Below, one piece after another: positions 37,532 to 46,000 of a stretch of DNA of 64,000 bases; within the stretch, counting starts at the first letter, position 1, and each line of letters opens with the position of its first letter. The DNA is taken from the NCBI RefSeq assembly GCF_000744105.1, contig NZ_JQLH01000001.1:3632501-3696500 (forward strand). The letters run 5' to 3'. Both the position numbers and the translations under genes were made by a program. Under the pieces are notes generated by a model that was not told where the DNA came from, ran no database searches, and worked only from the letters and a program-made list of their open reading frames with translations. The DNA is from Maribacter forsetii DSM 18668 (GTDB lineage Bacteria > Bacteroidota > Bacteroidia > Flavobacteriales > Flavobacteriaceae).

Positions 37532-37696
37532 CAACTCAACTAAGAATCAGGGTATTAAATCGAAAATAAAGCTTAAAATTTTACGTTAATAGTAAAATAA
37601 TGCAACTTTGACTTCTAATTTAGAATTTTAAGCCTTACATTGCATGTTGTCTTTTCAGACAAAAATAGGTCCTGAAATCTATAAAAAAAATAATTA

Positions 37697-38326
37697 ATGA
37701 TCAAAGTTTTAATAGCGGATAACCACCCTATCATTAGAATGGGAGTTAGGAAGGTTCTAGAATCCGCTGAGGGATTTGAACTGATCGATGAGGTAGCTAC
37801 TACCGAAGAACTTTTTGAAAAACTCAAAGACACAACCCCCGATGTGGTCATGCTAGAAATGGATATTCCAGATATTAATGGAATAGCGGCATTACGCAAA
37901 ATCAAAAAAGATTACGCGGACGTAAAAGTCCTTATGTACAGCGGTCAATCTGAAGATGTTTACGCCTTAAGCGCTATAAGAGCAGGTGCTTTTGGATATT
38001 TATCTAAATCTTCTGGTGTAGAATACATTACTGCAGCAGTAACTAAAGTAAGTGAAGGTAGCATGTTCATTACAAACGAACTTGCACAACGTCTTGCTTT
38101 TGATGAAGGAACTAAAAAACCAAGAAGGTTCTTTAGAAAACTATCTACTAGAGAAATAGAAGTATTAAAACTTTTAGCTAGTGGTAAACGTAACAAAGAA
38201 GTTGCTTTAGGCTTAAACCTAAACGAAAAAACAGTTAGTACCTATAAAGCTCGTTTAATGAAAAAATTAAATGTAGACAACATGGTAGATTTATTACAAC
38301 AGGCAAAAGCCTTAGAATTGTACTAA
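37697..38326 (+). CDS. NarL/FixJ-type response regulator, atypical receiver
   Basis: A 209-residue regulator with a receiver domain (1-120) and a LuxR-type helix-turn-helix (about 145-205, LSTREIEVLKLLASGKRNKEVALGLNLNEKTVSTYKARLMKKL). The phospho-acceptor position reads VVMLEMDIPD, so Glu54 replaces the usual Asp, and the acid pocket is ADNH instead of DDH. Lys in YLSKSSG is kept. This suggests phosphorylation-independent control or a permanently active state. No kinase is adjacent. Confidence 0.92.
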   Translation: MIKVLIADNHPIIRMGVRKVLESAEGFELIDEVATTEELFEKLKDTTPDVVMLEMDIPDINGIAALRKIKKDYADVKVLMYSGQSEDVYALSAIRAGAFGYLSKSSGVEYITAAVTKVSEGSMFITNELAQRLAFDEGTKKPRRFFRKLSTREIEVLKLLASGKRNKEVALGLNLNEKTVSTYKARLMKKLNVDNMVDLLQQAKALELY

Positions 38327-38347
38327 ATTCTTACAACTGTAGAAAAT

Positions 38348-38380
38348 AAAAAAAGACCTGTTAAAAGCAGGTCTTTTTTA
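38348..38380. terminator. Bidirectional terminator between response regulator and dnaG
   Basis: GACCTG-TTAAAAG-CAGGTC flanked by AAAAAA and TTTTTTT. It lies between two convergent genes and would work on both strands. Confidence 0.85.
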
Positions 38381-38400
38381 TTTTAGATTTATTACCAATA

Positions 38401-40386
38401 TTAAGATAATACTCTATTTAGTTTCTTGTTAAGCAACTTATTTAACTGAATGTAGTTCATAATTTCTTCTAGCACTTCTCTATTATCTCTTGTAGCATCT
38501 TCAGTAGTATTTTGCAACGTACTCATTCTCTTTTTAATCAAAAAACAACGTAGCGTAAGTATGGTTTCACTTACCAACTGTGCCACCCCTATTTCTTTAC
38601 TCTTAGGAAATATCTCTTTACGCTCCCAATCATGTAACACATAACGTTCTTCTTCCATTAAAATTGAAGATATCTGATTGGCCATTTCTTGCTCTAGACT
38701 ATTGACGAACATTGTTATTGAAAATTCCTCTTTTTCATTTAAGGCTTCTATTAACTTAGCATACATTTTACGAAAATCTTCGTTTGCTAGCTCTATTTCA
38801 TCTTCTTGCAGATCCAAGTAGATTTTCTCGTACACCTTAATTTCTGATATTTCTGGCTCCAACACTAAATCTCCGGCATCGTTTTCTTTCAATACCAAAT
38901 CCTCAAACTCCTCTTTATGATTACCGTACAGCATAAGCGATTCAATAATTTTTCGCTCTAACAAATACTGTACATCTACTTTTTCTTGTTTTTCCTCATT
39001 GGTATTTCGAACAACATCAAAAGCCTTTTGTTCCTCTTTCTGTTGCGCCTGTACATTTTTATCTTCCTTCTTGCCTATCTGCGCTAGTGTATTGAACAAT
39101 ACTGCCTCAGATATATTCATGATCTGGGCACACTCTTGTATATAAATCTCTTTCTGTATACGATCGGGAATTTTAGAAATACTATTTACGATATCCCTTA
39201 CCGTATCCGCCCTTTTAATTGGGTCGTTATCTGCCTCTTTCACAAGTAGTGACGCCTTAAACTGTATGAAATCTTTAGAATTGTCATTAAGATAGCTCAT
39301 GACATCATCTAGCTCATTATTCTTGGCAAAACTGTCTGGATCCTCACCTTCTGGAAATGTACATACACGTACATTCATACCTTGCTCCAAAATTAAATCA
39401 ATACCACGAAGCGACGCACGCAGACCTGCCGCATCCCCATCAAACAACACAGTTATATTTTTGGTCAATCTGTTGATCAACCTAATTTGCTCTGGCGTTA
39501 ATGCCGTTCCGCTAGAAGACACCACGTTATCAATACCACGTTGCGCAAATTGAATAACATCTGTATAGCCCTCTACCAAATAACAATTATCTTCTTTTGC
39601 AATAGACTGCTTTGCATGGTAAATACCATACAACACCTTACTCTTATGGTAAATCTCACTTTCGGGAGAATTCAGATATTTGGCTGCCTTTTTATCGTTC
39701 GTCAAAATACGACCGCCAAAACCCAGTACACGACCACTTAAGGAGTGAATAGGAAACATAACCCGACCTTTAAATCGGTCAAACTTTCTTGAACCGTTTG
39801 GGTTGTTCGGATCTTCTTTTACAATAGTGAGTCCCGTTTTTGAGAGGTATTCCAGTTTATACCCCTTATCTAATGCTGCAGTTGTAAAACCGTCCCATTG
39901 ATCAAGACAATATCCTAATTCAAATTTCTTAATAGTTTCATCTGTAAAACCACGCTCTTTGAAATAGCTTAAACCAATTGCCTTACCCAACTCAGATTCC
40001 CACAACATTTCCTTAAAATGTGTTTGGGCGAATTCAGACACCAGATACATGCTTTCGCGCTCACTGGCCTGCTCTTTTTGTTCGTTAGACTGTTCTGTCT
40101 CCTCTACTTCAATATTGTATTTCTTTGCTAAATACTTTATAGCCTCAGGATAGGTAAAATGCTCGTGCTCCATTAAAAAAGCAACCACATTACCCCCTTT
40201 TCCACTACTGAAATCTTTCCAAATCTGTTTTACGGGAGATACCATAAAACTTGGGGAACGTTCATCTGTAAACGGACTAAGTCCTTTAAAATTAGAGCCT
40301 GACTTCTTCAACTGTACAAAATCACCAATTACCTCTTCTAAACGAGCGGTTTCATAAACCTTATCTATGGAAATTTTTGAAATCAT
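38401..40386 (-). CDS. dnaG: DNA primase DnaG, zinc-finger ligands lost
   Basis: A 661-residue primase: zinc-finger-like N-terminal domain (1-100), TOPRIM catalytic core (LVEGYTDVIQFAQRGIDNVVSSSGTAL and VLFDGDAAG) and a C-terminal region that normally binds DnaB. In the first domain the CHC2 pattern is gone: the position of CPFH is SPFT (37-40) and the CFGC position reads DFSS (58-61), so all four zinc ligands are replaced, although the surrounding sequence (ERSPSFMVSP, GKGGNVVAFLME) is kept. The catalytic core looks intact. Confidence 0.96.
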   Translation of the reverse strand: MISKISIDKVYETARLEEVIGDFVQLKKSGSNFKGLSPFTDERSPSFMVSPVKQIWKDFSSGKGGNVVAFLMEHEHFTYPEAIKYLAKKYNIEVEETEQSNEQKEQASERESMYLVSEFAQTHFKEMLWESELGKAIGLSYFKERGFTDETIKKFELGYCLDQWDGFTTAALDKGYKLEYLSKTGLTIVKEDPNNPNGSRKFDRFKGRVMFPIHSLSGRVLGFGGRILTNDKKAAKYLNSPESEIYHKSKVLYGIYHAKQSIAKEDNCYLVEGYTDVIQFAQRGIDNVVSSSGTALTPEQIRLINRLTKNITVLFDGDAAGLRASLRGIDLILEQGMNVRVCTFPEGEDPDSFAKNNELDDVMSYLNDNSKDFIQFKASLLVKEADNDPIKRADTVRDIVNSISKIPDRIQKEIYIQECAQIMNISEAVLFNTLAQIGKKEDKNVQAQQKEEQKAFDVVRNTNEEKQEKVDVQYLLERKIIESLMLYGNHKEEFEDLVLKENDAGDLVLEPEISEIKVYEKIYLDLQEDEIELANEDFRKMYAKLIEALNEKEEFSITMFVNSLEQEMANQISSILMEEERYVLHDWERKEIFPKSKEIGVAQLVSETILTLRCFLIKKRMSTLQNTTEDATRDNREVLEEIMNYIQLNKLLNKKLNRVLS

Positions 40387-40417
40387 ATTCCTGCCTAAAC
40401 CCTCTGAAGAAGGGAAA

Positions 40418-40425
40418 TAAATTTG
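40418..40425 (+). promoter_or_regulatory. Promoter of zinc-ribbon gene (-7 box)
   Basis: TAAATTTG, 31 bp before the ATG at 40456. It overlaps the longer possible start of that frame (40423) and therefore supports the shorter one. Confidence 0.5.
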
Positions 40426-40455
40426 TGTAAATTAGAACTATCAAAAATAGTAATA

Positions 40456-40707
40456 ATGATTCTATTCTTTGGCACTAGATTAGGAAAGCCAGAAACTAAA
40501 AAACTTTTTAACAGTACATGTCCGTATTGCCAGCAACGCGGAACTTTAAGTGCTATTACCCAAAAGAACTACTTTCATATTTTTTGGATCAAGCTTTTTA
40601 AAATTTCTAGTACTTCTACCATAGAATGTAGTCACTGTAAACGTGGTTATTATGAGAATGAGTTTACCGAAGAGATGAATTTAGAACTTTCTAAAACAAC
40701 TGATTAG
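40456..40707 (+). CDS. Small zinc-ribbon protein
   Basis: An 83-residue protein starting MILFFGTRLGKPETKKL. Two CxxC pairs (CPYCQQRG near 19-22 and CSHCKRG near 56-59) form a rubredoxin-like zinc ribbon, separated by an aromatic segment (NYFHIFWIKLFKIS). Function unknown. The frame is open from 40423, but the promoter position favours the ATG at 40456. It is divergent from dnaG. Confidence 0.75.
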   Translation: MILFFGTRLGKPETKKLFNSTCPYCQQRGTLSAITQKNYFHIFWIKLFKISSTSTIECSHCKRGYYENEFTEEMNLELSKTTD

Positions 40708-40766
40708 CTGCAGTAACCGGTAATTAAACACGGCACCACAGCTAATTTGATTGATGAATTTCTTAT

Positions 40767-41849
40767 TTAAAGGTCGAAACGAAGACCTAAGGAAACATTT
40801 CGTTGTTCTACAGCTGCATCTTTAAAAATAGGATTTAAATCATACTTCACATATAATAGAAAACCTTCAACACCGGCGTAGGCACTTAAACCATAAATTA
40901 AATCATTGGTATTATAGCTACGCTTCAACTTATCCTTTACATTATCACCGTCAAGGTTGTATTTTAATTTTTGACGTGTGCCTAAATTAAATCCTCCATA
41001 ACCCCCAACTCCGACTCTGAATTGGTTCTTTAAAGAGTATCTCATCTTTTTTTCGCTTGTACTCTGTTTTGATGGTCCAAACTCGAAATGCATAGGAAAA
41101 ACCAGGTTATCCATTCTGAATTTCGACTTGTCTAACTCATAATCGAACTCTTGAAGTTCGGACTGTCCATTATCTAAAGAAACTAAATACTGATTATCCT
41201 TCGGTTTTAAACCGTTAAACTGAAATGAGAATCCGTAATTGAATCTTAAGAAATTTGTGTTTTTAAATACTCTGGTACGCCACTGCCATCCCATTTCAAA
41301 AAATCTACTACCGCCTATTTTATAAGGTGAATCATTAAGAGACTGACCTTCAACTATTGCATTATTTAGACCCACTGCAATTACCAAATCTGAATATGTT
41401 CTTCTATCATAAATAGGTTCTTTTCTATTCTGGTTTTCATTAAGTCTAAAACCCAGTAGTTTACCTCCATCCTTATCATCATCACCAAATCCGATTTGAA
41501 ATGCAAATTTATAATTCAAGGTATCCAATTCTTTCACTTCGCCGTTGTTCCTTTTTAGCAATGAAATTTTATTGTTGATAATAGCTATTCTATCTTCAAT
41601 ATTTAACGCATGCTTTTCAGCTGCTTTCATTTTCAAAGCATCCGCCTCTTCTTGTGTAATTTCTCCACCCTCTAACTGTTTTACTATTTTCGCTATTTCA
41701 AATTTTAATGCTTCTTTCTCTTGCCTAGTAATACTAAGCTTCTGCTCATTTAAAATATCGATCGTCTTTTGATAATCTTCTTGCGCTACTGAATTTTGCA
41801 CCATAAAGAGTGTCAGCAACACCATTAAATACATTGTAATTGTTCTCAT
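40767..41849 (-). CDS. Outer-membrane beta-barrel-like protein with coiled coil
   Basis: A 360-residue exported protein. Signal peptide (TMYLMVLLTLFMVQNSVAQ, cleavage near 22), a heptad-like coiled coil at about 25-115 (EKEALKFEIAKIVKQLEGG, AALKM-type repeats), then a beta-rich region with alternating aromatic residues that ends in SLGLRFDL, an outer-membrane-barrel type C-terminus. It is the third gene of a unit with an ECF sigma factor and a membrane protein and is probably regulated by them. Confidence 0.75.
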   Translation of the reverse strand: MRTITMYLMVLLTLFMVQNSVAQEDYQKTIDILNEQKLSITRQEKEALKFEIAKIVKQLEGGEITQEEADALKMKAAEKHALNIEDRIAIINNKISLLKRNNGEVKELDTLNYKFAFQIGFGDDDKDGGKLLGFRLNENQNRKEPIYDRRTYSDLVIAVGLNNAIVEGQSLNDSPYKIGGSRFFEMGWQWRTRVFKNTNFLRFNYGFSFQFNGLKPKDNQYLVSLDNGQSELQEFDYELDKSKFRMDNLVFPMHFEFGPSKQSTSEKKMRYSLKNQFRVGVGGYGGFNLGTRQKLKYNLDGDNVKDKLKRSYNTNDLIYGLSAYAGVEGFLLYVKYDLNPIFKDAAVEQRNVSLGLRFDL

Positions 41850-41938
41850 TTCGATTTTGATTTTTTTGATGAATAAAACTCCGCTCCCTGTCCCTATAGC
41901 ATTTTATAGAGATGTAGGATAAAACGATTTGTGATTGA

Positions 41939-42688
41939 TTAATTATTGCGGTCTGCCACTGCAGTTCGCACTTTTATAAAACCGGCTTTTAGGGAATCAA
42001 AAATTTGGTCTCGGAAAGATTGATCAAGTTCTTCTTCAACCTCTGTCAACAAAGCCATAGCATCGACAGTATTATCTGTATTAAATATTCGCTCTCTTAA
42101 AATTTCATCTTGTGCCCGTTTCAATAATGAATCTACTTCTGCATCTGTAACCACGCTACTTTGCTCCAAAACATCTACTTGAGCTACTATATCCGCAACT
42201 TTGGAATTAATGATCTCATCTGATACTTCTAATTTAGTATTGGAAATATCCGTAGATACATGTTCTACTGCAGCTACTTCTATAGCATCATTTAAATTGA
42301 TATTCTCTTTTGTATTAGGCACTTCAACTTCTACCTTTTCTACAGGTATACTCTCTGTCTTAGTTTCTGTTTGCAGAACAACTATTTGTTCTTCTTTAAG
42401 ATGAGCTGGGTCTTTAGTGATTACCTCTTCGACCTTATCTTCGTTTTCTATCTCTACCAATTCTATTGGAGATTCGTTTAACTCATTAGTACCATTAAAA
42501 TAAAATAATGCAACACCCAACAACACTATAACGCTAGCGGCAACACCCATCCATAAATACACAGGTTTCTTCTTTGTATCATCATCTTTTAATTCTGATG
42601 CTATTTTAGACCACCCATTTTCAGACGGATGAATCTCCCGTTCTTGAAACTTGGTTTTTATATGTTTTTCAAATTTATCGGTTTCCAT
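41939..42688 (-). CDS. Single-pass membrane protein, probable anti-sigma factor
   Basis: A 249-residue bitopic protein: cytoplasmic N-terminus of about 42 residues (EREIHPSENGWSKIASEL), one membrane helix at about 43-63 (VYLWMGVAASVIVLLGVAL) and a long acidic, low-complexity periplasmic part. It starts 14 bp inside the sigma factor gene, the usual arrangement of ECF sigma/anti-sigma pairs. I see no zinc-binding anti-sigma motif, so the call rests on topology and context. Confidence 0.75.
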   Translation of the reverse strand: METDKFEKHIKTKFQEREIHPSENGWSKIASELKDDDTKKKPVYLWMGVAASVIVLLGVALFYFNGTNELNESPIELVEIENEDKVEEVITKDPAHLKEEQIVVLQTETKTESIPVEKVEVEVPNTKENINLNDAIEVAAVEHVSTDISNTKLEVSDEIINSKVADIVAQVDVLEQSSVVTDAEVDSLLKRAQDEILRERIFNTDNTVDAMALLTEVEEELDQSFRDQIFDSLKAGFIKVRTAVADRNN

Positions 42689-43265
42689 ACCCTATAATAT
42701 TTTGCTGTCTTAATTGCTCTTGAAGCAATTTTCTGGCTTTTAATAACTGAGTTTTTGAAGTGCTTTCGGTTATGGAAAGCATTTCTGCGATTTCTTTATG
42801 TTTATATCCTTCTACGGTATACAGCACAAATACCATTTTATAGCCTTGTGGTAAAGCATCTATCAATTGTTGAATATGCTCTGTATCTAAATCTGTACTT
42901 TGCGATATTTCTTCAGATTGATTCTTTTCGTACACCTCATCATCATACACTACAAACTGTTGCTTTCTTAAATAAGAGATACTTTCCCTGATCATTATCC
43001 GCCGCAACCATCCTTCAAAACTACCTTCGAACTTGAACGTATCTAGCTTGTTGAACATTTTAAGAAAACCTTGCACCATTACATCTTCTGCAAAATGAAT
43101 ATCTTTAATATACTGACGGCAGACACTCAACATTTTTGGAGCATGCTTTTTATACAAGCGCTCTTGTGCATCGCGGTTACCCGATGTTGCTTTTTTAATG
43201 AGCTGCTTCTCGTTTTTATAAAAAGGTATAATTTTCAAAATATTGGTTTGGTCTTCTATTAGCAT
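42675..43265 (-). CDS. ECF RNA polymerase sigma factor
   Basis: A 196-residue sigma-70 family protein with region 2 (RLYKKHAPKMLSVCRQYIKDIHFAEDVMVQGFLKMFNKL) and region 4 (LPQGYKMVFVLYTVEGYKHKEIAEMLSITESTSKTQLLKARKLL) and no region 3, which makes it an ECF type. It overlaps the downstream membrane protein gene and probably directs transcription of its own operon, including the outer-membrane protein gene. Confidence 0.94.
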   Translation of the reverse strand: MLIEDQTNILKIIPFYKNEKQLIKKATSGNRDAQERLYKKHAPKMLSVCRQYIKDIHFAEDVMVQGFLKMFNKLDTFKFEGSFEGWLRRIMIRESISYLRKQQFVVYDDEVYEKNQSEEISQSTDLDTEHIQQLIDALPQGYKMVFVLYTVEGYKHKEIAEMLSITESTSKTQLLKARKLLQEQLRQQNIIGYGNR

Positions 43266-43363
43266 AGACGCAGAAGAAACCCTTATAGTTGCCTGAAGAT
43301 AAATAAATTTTAAAAATAATTTTCAAATACCTGAAATACAGATTTTTAGAAAACAAATAAAAA

Positions 43364-44299
43364 TTATTTTTTACGATCTACCACGTAATTTACCATTAAT
43401 TGCAAAGCACTTTTATAGTCAGAATCTGGATAAGTACTCAATAATTTTAGTGCCTCATCTCTATATTGAAGCATTTTTGCCACGGCATAATCCAGTCCAC
43501 CTTTTTCTTTTACAAAAGCAATAACTTCTTTTACCCGTTTCTTATCCTTGTTGTGATTCTTGATGGAATTGATGACCCAACTTTTCTCTTTTTTGGTACA
43601 GTGGTTTAGTGCATAAATTAGCGGCAAGGTCATTTTTTGCTCCTTTATATCGATACCTGTGGGCTTACCAATTTTAGCACCACCATAATCAAAAAGGTCA
43701 TCTTTGATTTGAAATGCCATTCCGCAGAGTTCTCCGAATTTCCTGAAAGTTTTTACATCTTCGCTTTCGGGCTTTACTGAACAAGCACCGAGAGAACAGC
43801 ATGCTGCTATCAATGTTGCCGTTTTTTGTCTGATAATATCATAATAGACATCTTCGGTGATATCTAAACGTCTAGCTTTCTCTATTTGTAACAACTCGCC
43901 TTCGCTCATTTCACGAACGGCAACAGAGATTATTTTAAGTAAATCGAAATCTTCATTATCTATAGAAAGTAAAAGACCTTTAGACAACAAGTAATCGCCT
44001 ACTAAAACAGCTATCTTATTTTTCCACAGCGCATTTATGGAGAAGAATCCTCTACGCTTATTACTTTCATCAACCACATCATCATGTACCAATGTTGCGG
44101 TATGTATCAACTCTATAACCGATGCTCCGCGATAGGTACGCTCGTTCACCTCTCCATTATTCAGCATTTTTGCCGTTAGAAATACGAACATAGGGCGCAT
44201 TTGCTTTCCCTTACGGTTTACAATATAATGGGTGATTCTATTGAGTAGTGCAACCTGAGAGGTCATTGAATCTCTAAACTTCGATTCAAACAACTCCAT
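43364..44299 (-). CDS. Polyprenyl diphosphate synthase
   Basis: A 311-residue trans-isoprenyl diphosphate synthase. The first aspartate motif is VHDDVVDESNKRRG and the second FQIKDDLFDYGG; KTATLIAACCSLGA is also typical. Products feed menaquinone side chains in Flavobacteriaceae. The product chain length cannot be read off with confidence; the overall likeness is to octaprenyl-type IspB enzymes. Confidence 0.92.
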   Translation of the reverse strand: MELFESKFRDSMTSQVALLNRITHYIVNRKGKQMRPMFVFLTAKMLNNGEVNERTYRGASVIELIHTATLVHDDVVDESNKRRGFFSINALWKNKIAVLVGDYLLSKGLLLSIDNEDFDLLKIISVAVREMSEGELLQIEKARRLDITEDVYYDIIRQKTATLIAACCSLGACSVKPESEDVKTFRKFGELCGMAFQIKDDLFDYGGAKIGKPTGIDIKEQKMTLPLIYALNHCTKKEKSWVINSIKNHNKDKKRVKEVIAFVKEKGGLDYAVAKMLQYRDEALKLLSTYPDSDYKSALQLMVNYVVDRKK

Positions 44300-44419
44300 T
44301 TCCTGATAAACAGGTTCCTTTATTTGTGCTACTATTTTCAGTTGCTCTGTATTAGAACGCTAAAATTAGTCAAAAGCTAGCAGTTAACAGTACTAGGAAA
44401 GGAGATAATGGTTTTATTA

Positions 44420-44491
44420 GAGTTAGGAGTTAGGAGTTAGGAGTTAGGAGTTAGGAGTTAGGAGTTAGGAGTTAGGAGTTAGGAGTTAGGA
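44420..44491. repeat. Heptanucleotide tandem repeat (AGTTAGG, ~10 copies)
   Basis: Perfect 7-bp period for about 71 bp. Confidence 0.95.
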
Positions 44492-44548
44492 AAAAAATAA
44501 TTTCAAAATACAAATACCAGTTCAAAACTCAAGTTCAAGTGCAAAAGT

Positions 44549-44653
44549 GTTGTTGGTTGTTGGTTGTTGGTTGGTGGTTGGTGGTTGGTGGTTGGTGGTT
44601 GGTGGTTGGTGGTTGGTGGTTGGTGGTTGGTGGTTGGTGGTTGGTGGTTGGTT
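44549..44653. repeat. Heptanucleotide tandem repeat (GTTGTTG then GTTGGTG, 15 copies)
   Basis: Three copies of GTTGTTG switch to about twelve copies of GTTGGTG while keeping the 7-bp phase, showing that one array evolved from a variant unit. The hairpin module follows directly. Confidence 0.95.
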
Positions 44654-44654
44654 T

Positions 44655-44690
44655 AAACGCTTCGCGTTTTTTAGCATTAAGTAATAAGTA
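44655..44690 (+). repeat. AAACGCTTCGCGTTT hairpin module
   Basis: Identical 15-bp palindrome to that at 34036-34050, again directly after a heptamer array and again followed by T-run and ATTAAGTA-type sequence. Confidence 0.8.
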
Positions 44691-44852
44691 TAAAGTACTA
44701 AGATGTTACGTTAGCAATTACTCCAGTAATTCATATTACTTAATACTTTGTATTTTCTAAGTTTAGCTTTGCTGAATATAACACTTCGTAACAAGTCTAT
44801 TCTCTAAACTCTATTTTCTCTTTTCTAACTTCCTACTTAATACTTTGTACTT

Positions 44853-45896
44853 CTAACTTTTATTCGCCAACTGCCCACATGCGGCATCTATATCCTTTCC
44901 TCTAGAACGACGAACGGTTACTACAATATTATTCTTCTCCAATGAATTTACGTAGCGGTCTATGGCTGCGTTAGAGGCTTGTTTGAACTCTCCGTCATCA
45001 ATGGGATTATATTCTATCAAATTTACTTTTGATGGTGCAAATCGACAGAATTCCACCAAAGCATCTACATCTTTTTGTGTATCGTTAATTCCGTCCCAAA
45101 CTACATATTCATACGTAATCCGACTTCTTGTTTTTTCATACCAATACTGTAACGACTCTCTTAAATCACTCAAGGTAAACTTGGCATTGAATGGCATTAT
45201 AGAAGTACGTATTTCATCTACAGCGGAATGTAAAGAAACCGCCAGTTTGAATTTTACTTCATCGTCTGCCATTTTACGAATCAACTTTGGCACACCAGAA
45301 GTGGAAACCGTAATTCGCTTTGGAGACATTCCCAATCCGTCAGGGGAAGTTATCTTATCAATTGCCTTCAACACATTGTTATAGTTCATTAAAGGCTCTC
45401 CCATCCCCATAAAAACGATATTGCTCAACGGTCTTTCAAAATACAATCTACTTTCATTGTCAATAGCAACTACTTGATCGTAAATTTCATCGGGATTTAA
45501 ATTACGCATTCGTTTTAAACGAGACGTTGCACAGAACCTACAGTCTAAACTACAACCTACCTGACTAGATACACAGGCAGTGGTTCTTGATTTTGTGGGA
45601 ATGAGTACGGACTCCACAATTAAATCATCATGTAAACGAACGGCATTTTTTATGGTACCGTCACTACTACGCTGCATTTGATCTACCTTAATATGGTTGA
45701 TAACAAAATTAGCTTCTAGCATTTCCCTAGTTTTTTTTGATAGATTTGTCATCACATCAAAAGAGTACGCTGCTTTCTGCCATAACCATTCATAAACCTG
45801 ATTACCACGAAAAGCTTTGTCACCATTAGAAACAAAGAACTCCCTAAGCTGCTCTCGCGTTAGTGCCCGGATATCTTTTTTCTTTATTTCTTCCAT
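44853..45896 (-). CDS. rlmN: 23S rRNA (adenine2503-C2)-methyltransferase RlmN
   Basis: A 347-residue radical SAM enzyme that methylates A2503 of 23S rRNA and A37 of some tRNAs. The iron-sulfur motif CSLDCRFC is in SSQVGCSLDCRFCATS, MGMGEPLMNYNNV is the SAM-binding GEP motif, and the C-terminal VRRSRGKDIDAACGQL holds the catalytic Cys. It has its own transcription start, since a terminator lies between it and queA. Confidence 0.97.
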   Translation of the reverse strand: MEEIKKKDIRALTREQLREFFVSNGDKAFRGNQVYEWLWQKAAYSFDVMTNLSKKTREMLEANFVINHIKVDQMQRSSDGTIKNAVRLHDDLIVESVLIPTKSRTTACVSSQVGCSLDCRFCATSRLKRMRNLNPDEIYDQVVAIDNESRLYFERPLSNIVFMGMGEPLMNYNNVLKAIDKITSPDGLGMSPKRITVSTSGVPKLIRKMADDEVKFKLAVSLHSAVDEIRTSIMPFNAKFTLSDLRESLQYWYEKTRSRITYEYVVWDGINDTQKDVDALVEFCRFAPSKVNLIEYNPIDDGEFKQASNAAIDRYVNSLEKNNIVVTVRRSRGKDIDAACGQLANKS

Positions 45897-45930
45897 CTGC
45901 TTAAAGGTAGGTATTACTAGTGATAAAAAA

Positions 45931-45960
45931 CCCGCTTTCTCAATATGTAGATAAAGCGGG
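45931..45960 (-). terminator. Terminator of queA
   Basis: CCCGCTTT and AAAGCGGG form an 8-bp stem followed on the minus strand by six T. It lies 40 bp after the queA stop codon. Confidence 0.88.
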
Positions 45961-46000
45961 ATTTTAACTTTGTCCTTATAAAATAAGGTATGCTATATAC

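Larger units (their letters stand above)
44300..44852. other. Repeat-filled intergenic region
   Basis: A 550-bp gap between the convergent-looking ends of no gene: rlmN ends at 44853 and the polyprenyl synthase starts at 44299, both minus strand. It holds two heptamer arrays, one hairpin module, and ATTAAGTA/ACTTAATACTTTGTA runs near 44680-44850. An ORF through the repeats is an artefact. Confidence 0.7.

Noticed and set aside
44539..44760. ORF with repeated WWLVVGG units
   Set aside because: Translation of the GTTGGTG heptamer array.
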